From the NCBI GenBank assembly GCA_946186125.1, contig CAMHLZ010000024.1:1-54733 (forward strand): 54,733 bases of DNA, given 5' to 3'. The notes below the pieces were generated by a model. That model did no database searches. It was not told the DNA's origin and saw only the letters and a program-made list of their open reading frames with translations. A program made the translations under genes and the position numbers. Shown here piece by piece: positions 1-9,477 of the stretch (positions are counted from its first letter, which is position 1; the number at the start of each line of letters is the position of its first letter). The DNA is from an uncultured Lachnospira sp. (GTDB lineage: Bacteria > Bacillota > Clostridia > Lachnospirales > Lachnospiraceae).

Positions 1-1
1 T

Positions 2-55
2 TTTACAGCATTTAACGTTTCTATCCAGGAAGCTGCTGACGCAAACCGTTTCTAA
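2..55 (+). CDS. 3' end of an unidentified gene (partial)
   Basis: An open frame runs from the window edge to a TAA stop and encodes only 17 residues, ending ...QEAADANRF. A good intrinsic terminator follows 24 bases later, which supports this being a real gene end. I do not recognise the protein from so short a tail. LepA, which follows spoIIP in Bacillus, is not supported by this C-terminus. Confidence 0.45.
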   Translation, partial: FTAFNVSIQEAADANRF

Positions 56-78
56 TATACGATTTTAGATATTGGTTA

Positions 79-109
79 AAAAGAGGTTGCTAAAAAAGCA
101 ACCTCTTTT
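79..109. terminator. Bidirectional intrinsic terminator
   Basis: A 12-bp inverted repeat (AAAAGAGGTTGC / GCAACCTCTTTT) surrounds a short A-rich loop. It lies between the plus-strand partial gene and the end of the minus-strand VWA gene. It has T-rich sequence on both sides, so it can end transcription from either direction. Confidence 0.85.
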
Positions 110-132
110 ATTATATAATAATCTGTTATTTA

Positions 133-3100
133 TTATTTATCAAATTCCATGTATGTAACATATGGAACGTTTTCTCCGTCAAATGCATCATAATGCTGCA
201 TAACGAATCTTGAATTGTATCCTAATGACATAACAAATGACTTTTCTGAAAGCTCTTTCATACCATAGATATCATACATAGTATAGTGTAATGTGTATTC
301 ATAGCTGTCACCATTTTTATTAAATGATGTAACCTCTATTTTATTACCATATAAATCATCCACGTTAAGTCCGAGTCCGTTTATCATTTCACTATAAACA
401 GGAAGGTTCTTTGTGCTGTCATTTGCTGCCATCTTTGCTACCAATGGAAGTGTACTTCTGTTTTCCTTATCATATTTAAGAGCTTTCATATCTCCACCAT
501 TTTCTGCAAGGAGTTCATCTATACAGTCTTTTACTCCATTTGCGTATGCTGTAGTATTTTCATGCTCTGCGATAGCTGTACTTAATGCATCATTTTCATA
601 GTCATCGCCATTGCCTGCTGTAAATTTATCAGTCATGTTTAAAACAGCATCCCTTAAATCATTATTTGTAAATGTATTAAATGTTACAAGATATTTCCAG
701 CTAAATGCAAGAGCATCCTTTGATGCTGTGAAATAATCTGTTCTGTTTATCTGATCTAAATCTAATAATTCTGACTGAGTACAATCTGCGTAACGATATG
801 CAGCAGGAACCTCTGCTGACTCGTTGTCTCTTCTTGATTCGCTGTCTTTAAATGCTTTTAAGTCTGTGTCATTTAACTCTGACTCATAGATTACGAAGCT
901 GTGAACTTCAGGATTTCTAGGTTCATTGTCAAGTGCATCATCAAGTCCGTCTCCGTCTGTATTTACATCAACAGGATTGCTGATATAATTGTATAGCGGA
1001 ATGTCTTCTTCAGAATAGTCTGCAGTTAAACCTAACATATGCAAAATGCTGTTAACTGAGAATACAGCAGTTGGTTCAACACTTCCAAGTTCATCTATAT
1101 CGCATATTGTATCGCCATCTGTATCAACTGTGCTGCCTGCTTCTGGTTTTGCGTTTATCTTAACAATCTTTGGAACAAGACCATTTAAAGCAACCCAGTA
1201 ACCGTCATTTGTCTTATTTTTAATCATGTCAGCGATTTTTGAAAGCTGGTCTTTAAAGTTACCTCTGATGTTTGCAAAAACACCGCCTGTCTGTGTGTAC
1301 AGTCCATTGTAATCTTTCTCATATGTTGTACTTGAAATAACTGAAACATTGATATCATCATTTACGAACAGATTTGTCATCTCGTCCATAGAGCCGATAC
1401 CATAATTGTTATCTACCTTGTAGTCTGCATCTGTTACTAATATAATGAATTTCTGTGCTGTCTTTCTGTATTCAAGTCTTCTTGCAACTTCAAGTCCGTC
1501 TATAGCTGTCTCTTTTCTGTCTCCACCTCCGGCTACTTTAAGTTTAGAAATCTCTGTTTTGAATGTTTCCGGATTACTGAAGAAATCAAATATACCATTC
1601 TTTTTTACATTTGTATAATTTTTTCCATCACATGTGATATCACGGTAATCTACTAATGCATAGTTAGCAACAATGTTTTCACCTTTTAATTCGTTTACAA
1701 ATGAAAGGATGTTATTCTTAACATTGTTGATTGATGACTGCATTGAACCTGTAGTATCCATTACAAATACGATATCAGCCTGTGCATTTATCTTATCTGT
1801 TATATCTGCTGCAGAAGAAGCTGTATCTGCAGCCTTGATGTTTAATGAATTAATACCCATTGATTCCATAAAACGGATAGTATCAAATACAAAATAAATT
1901 CCTGCTGCAGTGATATCTGCTTTTAATGTTCTTGTTGTTTTATCGTATGTAGTTGCAAGCGGTACTGTATTTGTTCCGTCATTATAACAAATTAAAAGTC
2001 CATTTGTTTTTGTACCATCTAATGTATAATCTTTTACTGCGTAATTGCTGTCTAATTTAAACTCAATACTTCCACCGTTAATATCAGCATCTGATAACTC
2101 AATAACTTTTCCAACAAATACTCTAGATTCGTCTTTTAATTCTCCGTTATATTCAGCTACATTGATGTATCTGTTTACATTTCCTTTTGCTGATACAACT
2201 AATGACTGTAACTGTGCTGCATTGTCAGTATTTAAATTTTCTTCGTATCTGTCTGCGTTTACTGTCTGTACTATATATTCTTCACCATCAGGAGTTCCGT
2301 TTCCATCTGTATCTGCTACATTAGGATCCATTGACATCGCGATTTCATCAAAATCATCTAATCCATCATTATCCGTATCTGCTTTTGCAGGATTTGTAAG
2401 ATATGTTACTACCTCGTCGTAATCACTAAGTCCGTCTTCGTCTGTGTCTGCTTTTCTTACATTTGCGCCTGCCTGAACTTCCTGAGCATTTGTCAGGCCG
2501 TCTTCGTCAAGGTCAACCTCTCCGTCAGGAGTCCCTTCTACTAAAGAATCTGCTTTTAACGCATCAGACTGTACTAAGAGAATTTCCTGACAATCATTTA
2601 ATTCGTCACCGTCTGTATCAGTAACATACTTATCTGTTCCGTTTAATGCCTCATAATAATCAGGCATTCCATCACCATCTGTATCTTTAAAATAATCGAT
2701 GCTGCCTTCATATTTGCAAACTTCACCCTGCTTATTCCAACCAGTTACCTTGACACAGTTTTTATCGTTTTTGAAATCTTTAGCTTTTAAAATAACAGAA
2801 TCATTCCAACGATTTTCACCGTTTCCTCTGAAGAACTTAAGCTTTCTGCTGCCTTCATCATTCTTAGTAATGATGTATGCATATACATGATCTTCTACTT
2901 TTTCATCCATTAATACGTTCTGTTCTGTACCAAAATCCACATAGAATTTTGCATCATTTTTTTCCCAATTTACAAAATCACGTAAATCAAGATAAATAAC
3001 ATCGCCTGCATGGAAAACGTCAGTATCATCTTCATAATACCAATGTCCAAATTCTGCTCCGTCTACTACATATGTATTATTGCTGTCTCTTCCGCCTGCA

Positions 3101-3411
3101 CTCCATGAGTTCCACTGTATTGTTCCTTTACTGTCAAATCTGTTAAATGTAAGGTTGTATGCTGTTTCCGGTACAACTGCATACCAATAACCTTCTTCGT
3201 CTTCTGTCATCCAGTATTTTTCGTGGTAATGAGTGTTATCTACTAACTGAATCTTTGCATTGTTGTTTCCAACCCATTTCTCTTTTGAATTGTCTTTGAG
3301 GTATATTGTTACCATTTTCTCTTCGTCAGCTTTTACATTTGTTGTGAAACTGATATTTGTAAAAACTAAAGCTATTGCAAGAAAAAATGCGAGTATTTTT
3401 TTTGCTTTCAT
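133..3411 (-). CDS. Secreted von Willebrand A domain protein with calcium-loop repeats
   Basis: Seen: a 1092-residue protein with a Sec signal peptide (about residues 1-29). Residues 30-240 hold two beta-sandwich-like segments rich in Trp and Asn that resemble carbohydrate-binding modules. Five or so DxDxDGxxD calcium loops of the thrombospondin-3/EF-hand type follow at about 245-385. A VWA domain starts near residue 545 with an intact MIDAS motif (DTTGSM). Two more DTDGD loops follow near 770 and 830, then an unassigned C-terminal region. The start has a GGAAGG ribosome site 7 bases upstream. It lies 12 bases after the cysteine protease gene and is surely cotranscribed with it. No sortase motif or C-terminal membrane helix is visible, so it is probably released or held by non-covalent contacts. 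VWA domains usually bind proteins, so an adhesive or substrate-presenting role is inferred. Confidence 0.8.
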   Translation of the reverse strand: MKAKKILAFFLAIALVFTNISFTTNVKADEEKMVTIYLKDNSKEKWVGNNNAKIQLVDNTHYHEKYWMTEDEEGYWYAVVPETAYNLTFNRFDSKGTIQWNSWSAGGRDSNNTYVVDGAEFGHWYYEDDTDVFHAGDVIYLDLRDFVNWEKNDAKFYVDFGTEQNVLMDEKVEDHVYAYIITKNDEGSRKLKFFRGNGENRWNDSVILKAKDFKNDKNCVKVTGWNKQGEVCKYEGSIDYFKDTDGDGMPDYYEALNGTDKYVTDTDGDELNDCQEILLVQSDALKADSLVEGTPDGEVDLDEDGLTNAQEVQAGANVRKADTDEDGLSDYDEVVTYLTNPAKADTDNDGLDDFDEIAMSMDPNVADTDGNGTPDGEEYIVQTVNADRYEENLNTDNAAQLQSLVVSAKGNVNRYINVAEYNGELKDESRVFVGKVIELSDADINGGSIEFKLDSNYAVKDYTLDGTKTNGLLICYNDGTNTVPLATTYDKTTRTLKADITAAGIYFVFDTIRFMESMGINSLNIKAADTASSAADITDKINAQADIVFVMDTTGSMQSSINNVKNNILSFVNELKGENIVANYALVDYRDITCDGKNYTNVKKNGIFDFFSNPETFKTEISKLKVAGGGDRKETAIDGLEVARRLEYRKTAQKFIILVTDADYKVDNNYGIGSMDEMTNLFVNDDINVSVISSTTYEKDYNGLYTQTGGVFANIRGNFKDQLSKIADMIKNKTNDGYWVALNGLVPKIVKINAKPEAGSTVDTDGDTICDIDELGSVEPTAVFSVNSILHMLGLTADYSEEDIPLYNYISNPVDVNTDGDGLDDALDNEPRNPEVHSFVIYESELNDTDLKAFKDSESRRDNESAEVPAAYRYADCTQSELLDLDQINRTDYFTASKDALAFSWKYLVTFNTFTNNDLRDAVLNMTDKFTAGNGDDYENDALSTAIAEHENTTAYANGVKDCIDELLAENGGDMKALKYDKENRSTLPLVAKMAANDSTKNLPVYSEMINGLGLNVDDLYGNKIEVTSFNKNGDSYEYTLHYTMYDIYGMKELSEKSFVMSLGYNSRFVMQHYDAFDGENVPYVTYMEFDK

Positions 3412-3423
3412 TTTATTTCCTTC

Positions 3424-6400
3424 CTAGTTCAAATTTATAACATTTCCATTTACAATGGCATATTTACCAGCTGATACCTGATAATTCTGACCATTTCTGC
3501 TGTCCCAGTTGTTACCATTTTCGTTGAAGCATACATTTGCAGTGTTACTGTCACCCAATTCAATTGTATATTTCCATGTATAGTCGCTTCTGTCACTTGC
3601 TTCCATGGCTGCACCCGGTACATTTGTCCATGAACCGTTTCCAACCTGATAATGAATGTTTGCGCTGCTATAATTACTGTTTTTATAATATACAGTTACT
3701 GTGTTATCTGCCTTCACGTTAATATTCATGCTGATTTGTGCATTTTCCCAGTTAACGTCTCTGCTTGAACACTTTATTGTATACTGTCCTGCCGCATCAG
3801 GTGTCCAGTTAAAACTATTATAGATGTTAGTAGTACTGTAAATACAGTTTCCTGAAGCATTATATACCTGCCATGTACGTGAGTTTAAGTTGTTTTTATA
3901 AAGCATCTCACTTGCAGCCGTTACATTAAATGTAAGCTGCTCTCCAACTTTTCCTTCTGTCTGGCTTGCATTTATTGATTTAAAATTAAATGCTTCTATA
4001 TTGATTGTATTCTCTACTGTAACTGTTGCACCGGTAGAATCCTTAACAGCAGCTTCAACCTTATAGTTACCGGTCTGATATGCAGATACTTCAATTGTAT
4101 TTTTGCCATAAGACGGACTGTTCTGTATCATAACTCCATCTCTGTAAATTTTGTAACTATAATCATATGCCGGTCTTCCGCCTGTTGCATTTACACTTAC
4201 AATAATCTTGTCTTTGCTCGTTTCTGAACTCTTTGTAAGGTTTACGGATGCGTTAAATCCAAGCTGGTTTATTTCTCCGTTTTTAATTCCCCATGTACCT
4301 TTTGTAAGTCTGTAGTTGGCTCCGTTTCTGCTATCCCATGAACCTGAACCATTATTGAAGCATACATCTGTATATCCACTGTTATTATCTCCAAGGTCTA
4401 TCTCATATTTCCATGTATAGCCTGTCTGGCTTGAATCGCTCTGCATAAGCACACCAGGCACCGATGTCCAGTTTCCGTTTTCAGTTTTATAATGAATATA
4501 TGCCTGCGTCCAGGAGTCATTTGAATAATATATTTCTGTAAGCTTATCTGAAATAACCGTACAAGGATAAACCTGTGATACACTGAAATTATTTTCATCA
4601 TATAATGTATATCTTATGTTGTACGAACCCTTTTTATCAGGTGTCCAATAGACATCCTCGGTAGTAACGCCTGTGCGGAATACTGTGTATGAACCACCAT
4701 TGTAGCTTACTTCATATTTTCTGTACAACTGCCCGGTTCCGCCTCCTCCTGAAATTATAAACTGTGCCTTTTCGCCAACTTTCATTTTATTAGGAGCCAT
4801 CTTAATTCCTGTAATATATGGTTTAGCGTTTACTCTGTAACCTATTGTCTTTGAAGATACTTTTCCTGTCTGTGTATCTTTTACATTTACAGTAAGTTCT
4901 GTAGGATACACCGAGTATTTTGTATTCCATGTATATGTATTAGAATCACTGTATGCCTGAACTACCTTTGTATCCATATCATATCTTAATACAAACTCAT
5001 ACTGAAGTTTTCCATAAGATGATGCATTAGCAGTGAATGTAACATTCATTCCTTCTGTTACTTTTTCACATTCCTTTGAAGGTGTAAGTGACTGAATCAC
5101 CGGCGCATTTACCTTCTGTAACTCAAATGTGTATCCTGTACCATTTAAACCTGTGTTTCTGTCATATGACTTTAATGCCTCAAGAACTTTTCCGTCTGAA
5201 TTCTTGATGCACATATCTCTGATCAAAAGCTGTTTATCATCAGATTTATTGTCATTTATTCTGACTTTAAAAGTATAATCCTGATAGTTTTCTTCTGTTA
5301 GACCGGATACAATATCTGAAATATCAAGTGCAACCGTACCATCCTGATAATCTGAAGTATTTCCATACAAATCTGTTTCATGGAAGTTATATCTTCCAAA
5401 TACTTCATACATATCCTTACTTTCAACAAGAGAACCGTTTTTATAAGCATCAACATAGAGATAACCTATCTGGTTCCTTGCACCTGTATTAAGTGTTGCT
5501 GTCAGATAGAGAGACGGTATTTTGTATTCCTGTCCTGCTTTAACAGTGTACAATGTAGGATATTCATTAAAAATACATCTTCTTGATGAAGTTGATTCAA
5601 CACCACTTACAGCTGATACCTTATTAATAGCATCATATGAAATCCAATGGCATCCACCATTATTCATACTAAAATATATAAACTTTGTATTTGTATCATT
5701 ATGAGTAACTGAAAAGCTGCCACCCGTTCCCCATGAGTTTGCAATCTTAAAGGCTCCCATCTCTGCCTGCTGCTTTACACCATCTCCATTAATATCACAC
5801 CAGATATTATCATCATATCCGACAATGGTCATTTTATGAGAGCCATAATCATAGTTATATTCATCAAGATATTTTGTATCACTTGAATAGTAAATATCTT
5901 CTCCCTGATGTGAACCTGTTCCAATAGTCTTCCACTGCCATGAATATACATATGTTGCAAATGGTAACACTGCACCATCATTTAATGCTCTCTTGACAAT
6001 ATCTAACGAATGATCATTAGGTCCTTTTACTCTGGTGTTATATGTATCATCAGATTCTACAGGAATATCCAATGTCGAACATGAAGAAGGACGGTTTAAC
6101 ATCGCTGACTTCCATGCTTCTTCAGTAGGATTCCATGTATCAGACCATCCTGATACTCCAGATTTTACTACCTTGTCAAGTGAAGGCGAACCATACTTAA
6201 GCAAAAAATTGGTATTGTGCGAAGAATAGGTTCCGTTACTTGTGTTCTTCGAGATTCTTGTCTGATTGTAGACAAATTCAGGAGACAATACATTAATGTC
6301 AATATTTTTTTTACCATTCTTTGCCTTTGTTCCCCTGGCCTTATTCAATGTGTTTGTAGCAGTATAATAAACATCTGCCCAGCATCCACAACTTCCGCCA

Positions 6401-6765
6401 TACTGATTTCCTATTACAGGAAAACTATTATTTAATGTGTTATCTACTGTGGCCGGCAATGATGCCGCATCTGATGTCACTTTTAATTCCTCCTCATATC
6501 CAAGTGCATCACTTACTTCCTCATAGTAATCACTTAATGAACTGATATCAGGTTCCTCCATCTCGTCATCTAAAATGACATCACCTGTCAGCTCATGAGC
6601 CGCAATCTTTTTCACATTTCCCTCTTCATCTTCAGCATACAAATAGCATTCTGAAGATGTCTGTCTTGCGTCTGCTTTAGCTTTAACGTAATTGATATCG
6701 CCAAACGATGATATCGTCATCGTAAATGCCATAAGTATTGCAAGACTTCTTAGCCTTTTCCGCAT
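3424..6765 (-). CDS. Secreted papain-like (C1A) cysteine protease with two CBM25-type modules
   Basis: Seen: 1113 residues with an N-terminal signal peptide. A C1A peptidase core has catalytic Cys in GGSCGCWA (near residue 128), His in SHKMTIVGY (near 309) and Asn in ANSWG (near 343). The usual CGSCW is changed to SCGCW, but the Gln and the catalytic Cys remain. Downstream are Ig-like/Y_Y_Y-type repeats. Two modules, at about 745-845 and 1020-1113, carry the pattern YY...IHY...WTSVPG...CFN...NWDSRNG...Y, typical of CBM25 starch-binding modules. Family knowledge: C1A enzymes cleave peptide bonds, and CBM25 binds alpha-glucans. Inference: the protease acts while held on starch or on a surface glucan. 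Strong RBS (AAAGGAG) and a promoter at 6829-6857. First gene of a two-gene operon with the VWA protein. Confidence 0.85.
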   Translation of the reverse strand: MRKRLRSLAILMAFTMTISSFGDINYVKAKADARQTSSECYLYAEDEEGNVKKIAAHELTGDVILDDEMEEPDISSLSDYYEEVSDALGYEEELKVTSDAASLPATVDNTLNNSFPVIGNQYGGSCGCWADVYYTATNTLNKARGTKAKNGKKNIDINVLSPEFVYNQTRISKNTSNGTYSSHNTNFLLKYGSPSLDKVVKSGVSGWSDTWNPTEEAWKSAMLNRPSSCSTLDIPVESDDTYNTRVKGPNDHSLDIVKRALNDGAVLPFATYVYSWQWKTIGTGSHQGEDIYYSSDTKYLDEYNYDYGSHKMTIVGYDDNIWCDINGDGVKQQAEMGAFKIANSWGTGGSFSVTHNDTNTKFIYFSMNNGGCHWISYDAINKVSAVSGVESTSSRRCIFNEYPTLYTVKAGQEYKIPSLYLTATLNTGARNQIGYLYVDAYKNGSLVESKDMYEVFGRYNFHETDLYGNTSDYQDGTVALDISDIVSGLTEENYQDYTFKVRINDNKSDDKQLLIRDMCIKNSDGKVLEALKSYDRNTGLNGTGYTFELQKVNAPVIQSLTPSKECEKVTEGMNVTFTANASSYGKLQYEFVLRYDMDTKVVQAYSDSNTYTWNTKYSVYPTELTVNVKDTQTGKVSSKTIGYRVNAKPYITGIKMAPNKMKVGEKAQFIISGGGGTGQLYRKYEVSYNGGSYTVFRTGVTTEDVYWTPDKKGSYNIRYTLYDENNFSVSQVYPCTVISDKLTEIYYSNDSWTQAYIHYKTENGNWTSVPGVLMQSDSSQTGYTWKYEIDLGDNNSGYTDVCFNNGSGSWDSRNGANYRLTKGTWGIKNGEINQLGFNASVNLTKSSETSKDKIIVSVNATGGRPAYDYSYKIYRDGVMIQNSPSYGKNTIEVSAYQTGNYKVEAAVKDSTGATVTVENTINIEAFNFKSINASQTEGKVGEQLTFNVTAASEMLYKNNLNSRTWQVYNASGNCIYSTTNIYNSFNWTPDAAGQYTIKCSSRDVNWENAQISMNINVKADNTVTVYYKNSNYSSANIHYQVGNGSWTNVPGAAMEASDRSDYTWKYTIELGDSNTANVCFNENGNNWDSRNGQNYQVSAGKYAIVNGNVINLN

Positions 6766-6828
6766 AATTATTCTCCTTTCTTTATTGTTACATTTTTATG
6801 CGTTTATTTATATTGCGCCCAATCATAT

Positions 6829-6857
6829 AAGATACTATATTTCAATTTTTATGTCAA
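6829..6857 (-). promoter_or_regulatory. Sigma-A promoter for the protease/VWA operon
   Basis: On the minus strand TTGACA (6852-6857) and TATCTT (6829-6834) are separated by 17 bases, about 65 bases before the protease start codon. Confidence 0.55.
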
Positions 6858-6867
6858 CATCATTTTA

Positions 6868-7977
6868 TTATTGCAGAATAATACTTAACAGTTCACTTAA
6901 AGGTTCCATTGCGTTTTTTTCTTCCTGTACAGTATTAGTCTGTGCCCCGGCTTCTATCAGCATTGCCTTTGGTCTTACCTGAAGATTATATTCATATGCC
7001 TGCAGATAGTTTTTTCTTGTAAATCCCGGAAAATATTCCTCTGCTTTTAGTTTCATCTGAAGGCTGAATGCTAAATTATAACTTCTGTTTGGATTGTATA
7101 AATATGCTATTTCTTCTCCGCTTGAGAGTCTGCTCATTCCATTAAAAAACATTATCTGTGCCGTAGGTTTTCCATTTACCTCAGTTACAAGATGCAGTTT
7201 TTCATTAACTCCATCCCTGTGCAGATCAATCACTACCTCTATTGACGGATTAGCCTCCAATATTCTGCTTATTCCCTGATATGCATAGTCATATGCCTTA
7301 CTTCTGTCCAATTTTCCATCCACCAGATCATATGAATCTGTCACATGAATTACATTATATCCATATCTATTATGCAATAATTCTGTCAGATATGTGCCCA
7401 CACCTACAATTCTTGTAGATTCATCACCTTCAACGGTATCCGCAAATCCTTCCTGTCCATGCGTATGATAAATCAATATTTGAGGTGTACTGTTATCGTG
7501 TGATATTCTCATATCTGTTGCCAGCATCTCCTGAATGTTAAAGTCTTCAGGGTAGACTTTTGTAGCTGATGTTACTGTGTAATACCGACTCATAAGAGTT
7601 TCAAAATTCAATGCTGCCGTATCAATCATTGACTTTGCTACGGGCTCGCCTGTGACTTGTGCCTCACCGGGTAATTTTTCAGGGTATTCCATCGCAATCT
7701 CATCCGTATAATCATTCTGATCCGGCTCAGGCAGTGTTTCTATATAATGATTTTTCATGTATTCCATTGACAGGTCAAAGGGCGATTTTAATATTGAATT
7801 TCGTTTATTTTCTTCCTTTGCATAAACATATGTAAGATAGTATTTTTCCGGAGTTTTCAAAATCCATGAATCTATCCGTTTTCTGAGCCCGGCCGGATAT
7901 CCGGCCATATAAAAATATCCGGCAATTATACTTATCAGGGCAATCAGGGTTACCTTTGTCCATTTTCTTTCAAACAT
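6868..7977 (-). CDS. spoIIP: Stage II sporulation protein P
   Basis: A 369-residue membrane-anchored protein: one N-terminal transmembrane helix (about 7-27), a variable linker, then the SpoIIP amidase/endopeptidase domain from about residue 165. Diagnostic motifs are LIYHTHGQE with the metal-binding His, VIDLHRDG, a segment near NLAFSLQMK, and a terminal IEAGAQTNT with the catalytic Glu. Family role: with SpoIID and SpoIIM it trims peptidoglycan in the engulfment septum during sporulation. It lies 55 bases after gpr, the usual gene pair in Bacilli and Clostridia. RBS GAAAGG precedes the ATG. Normal length and no sign of damage. Confidence 0.95.
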   Translation of the reverse strand: MFERKWTKVTLIALISIIAGYFYMAGYPAGLRKRIDSWILKTPEKYYLTYVYAKEENKRNSILKSPFDLSMEYMKNHYIETLPEPDQNDYTDEIAMEYPEKLPGEAQVTGEPVAKSMIDTAALNFETLMSRYYTVTSATKVYPEDFNIQEMLATDMRISHDNSTPQILIYHTHGQEGFADTVEGDESTRIVGVGTYLTELLHNRYGYNVIHVTDSYDLVDGKLDRSKAYDYAYQGISRILEANPSIEVVIDLHRDGVNEKLHLVTEVNGKPTAQIMFFNGMSRLSSGEEIAYLYNPNRSYNLAFSLQMKLKAEEYFPGFTRKNYLQAYEYNLQVRPKAMLIEAGAQTNTVQEEKNAMEPLSELLSIILQ

Positions 7978-8032
7978 ATAATCATCCTTTCACCTTCTTT
8001 GTTTCTCTTTAATATATTATTTCTTATCGTTT

Positions 8033-8950
8033 TTAATTCCTGTTTTTCCATATATCATTTAATGCTTTTGCCAAAACTATTCCCATTCTCTGTATATCTT
8101 CATCAATATCTTTTGGTGTTACGTACAGTGCTTTCATCTTGGGAGAGGCAATTTCTCTTATGAACTCATACTGCTCACTCTCATCAAGTTCCATATATGC
8201 TTTGTTTATAGAAAACATTTTTATCAGACTGTCCATTGTATCCCATATTATTGTTGCTACATCCACAACCGTAGGTATTCCTATTGCAATTACTTTGCAT
8301 CCTATACTTTCACTGTTCAAGCCATGTCTGTGATTTCCTACTCCTGAACCAGGATTTATTCCCGTATCCGTAAGCTGAATCGTGCTATTTAACCTCTTTA
8401 CACTTCTTGCAGCAAGTGAATCAATAGCTATGACGACATCCGGTGTAGTCTCTTCAACAATTCCTTTGATAATTTCAACACTTTCCATCCCTGTCTTTGC
8501 CATTACCCCGGGTGCAATTGAACTTATTTCCCAACTGTTATTTCCATATATTTCCTCAAAATTTCTGGTTATTTCTATTCTGTCGATTGTCTTTGGCCCA
8601 AGCGAATCCGGTGTCGCATCTCTGTTACCAAGTCCTACCACCAATATTTTTCCTTTATCTTTTTGCGGTATCAATTCACGGATATATTCACTTACAACCC
8701 CGGATATTTTATCAATCGATTCCATATCTGCACTATTCTCCAAATCCTCCACTTCCAGTGTAATGTATTTTCCTACAGGTTTTTTCATGAGAGAAGCACT
8801 CTTTTTTGTTTTAATATTGACGGTAGTAACTTTTATCTGATTATTACAACGCATTATTTCACTGACTTCAACGCCCTTTATCTCTACATTGTCTTCTTCA
8901 AAGCTTTCTCTTGTCTCCAACGCCAAATCGGTTCTTATTTCTTTGTTCAC
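8033..8950 (-). CDS. gpr: Spore germination protease GPR
   Basis: A 305-residue member of peptidase family A25 that degrades small acid-soluble spore proteins at germination. The N-terminus EIRTDLALE matches the zymogen propeptide, which itself resembles the SASP cleavage site. Other signatures are VVGLGNRDATPDSLGP, SIAPGVMAKTG, VIAIDSLAARS, and TGINPGSGVGNHR. The start is GTG with a strong AGAGGGG ribosome site 6 bases upstream. It is divergent from rpsT and precedes spoIIP, as in B. subtilis. Expression is normally forespore-specific (sigma G), but I could not place a confident sigma-G promoter. Confidence 0.95.
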   Translation of the reverse strand: MNKEIRTDLALETRESFEEDNVEIKGVEVSEIMRCNNQIKVTTVNIKTKKSASLMKKPVGKYITLEVEDLENSADMESIDKISGVVSEYIRELIPQKDKGKILVVGLGNRDATPDSLGPKTIDRIEITRNFEEIYGNNSWEISSIAPGVMAKTGMESVEIIKGIVEETTPDVVIAIDSLAARSVKRLNSTIQLTDTGINPGSGVGNHRHGLNSESIGCKVIAIGIPTVVDVATIIWDTMDSLIKMFSINKAYMELDESEQYEFIREIASPKMKALYVTPKDIDEDIQRMGIVLAKALNDIWKNRN

Positions 8951-9010
8951 AATAATTCCCCTCTCACTAATGTTATTATTCAGTTTTTCCCTATTTTTTT
9001 ATTTTATGTA

Positions 9011-9039
9011 TTGACATTCATTCAATAATTGATTACAAT
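9011..9039 (+). promoter_or_regulatory. rpsT promoter
   Basis: TTGACA (9011-9016), a 17-base spacer and TACAAT (9034-9039) form a near-perfect sigma-A promoter. Transcription would start near 9046, giving a leader of about 115 bases before rpsT. Confidence 0.8.
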
Positions 9040-9055
9040 GATTTAGTGTGTTTGT

Positions 9056-9122
9056 GTGACAAGTCCGCGTCACATTTCACATTATTTGTAAATACTGACT
9101 TCTATCTCTCTCTAGGAAGTCA
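9056..9122 (+). promoter_or_regulatory. Structured rpsT leader
   Basis: The leader holds two short hairpins: GTGAC/GTCAC (9056-9060 with 9069-9073) and TGACTTC/GAAGTCA (9096-9102 with 9116-9122). The second ends about 25 bases before the ribosome site. Ribosomal protein leaders are often autoregulatory. That role is inferred here. Confidence 0.4.
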
Positions 9123-9161
9123 TAACGTTATAAACATTTTTATTTTATGGAGGTAATTACA

Positions 9162-9425
9162 TTGGCTAACATTAAATCTGCAAAGAAAAGAATTTTAGTA
9201 AATAAGACAAAATATGATCGTAACAAAGCTATCCGTTCTAAGGTTAAGACATCTATCAAAAAGGTAGAAGCTGCTGTTGCCGCAAATGATAAGGCTGCTG
9301 CAGAGGAAGCATTAAAGGTTGCTACTACAGAGATTTCTAAAGCTTGTTCAAAGGGTGTATATCACAAGAACACAGCTGCAAGAAAAGTATCCCGTTTAGC
9401 TACAGCTGTTAATAAGATTGCATAA
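9162..9425 (+). CDS. rpsT: 30S ribosomal protein S20
   Basis: An 87-residue basic protein, MANIKSAKKR..., of normal S20 length. It binds 16S rRNA early in 30S assembly. The start is TTG at 9162, with GGAGG at 9149-9153 eight bases upstream. An in-frame ATG at 9147 overlaps the Shine-Dalgarno sequence and would add five unrelated residues, so it is rejected. A non-AUG start is also found in E. coli rpsT, where it takes part in autoregulation. It is a single-gene unit with its own promoter and terminator, and is divergent from gpr. Confidence 0.97.
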   Translation: MANIKSAKKRILVNKTKYDRNKAIRSKVKTSIKKVEAAVAANDKAAAEEALKVATTEISKACSKGVYHKNTAARKVSRLATAVNKIA

Positions 9426-9437
9426 TAACAAATATTT

Positions 9438-9472
9438 AAGAGGTCATGCGTAAGCATGACCTCTTTTTTTTA
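9438..9472 (+). terminator. rpsT terminator
   Basis: A 12-bp stem AAGAGGTCATGC/GCATGACCTCTT with a GTAA loop is followed by a run of eight T. The reverse strand also has a short T run, so it may also stop the minus-strand gpr-side reading. Confidence 0.9.
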
Positions 9473-9477
9473 ATATT

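Noticed and set aside
1-55. C-terminus of LepA, expected after spoIIP
   Set aside because: The orientation is opposite to spoIIP and the residues do not match the LepA C-terminus.
9147-9161. ATG 9147 as the rpsT start
   Set aside because: It overlaps the GGAGG ribosome site. TTG 9162 gives the standard MANIKSAKKR start and length.
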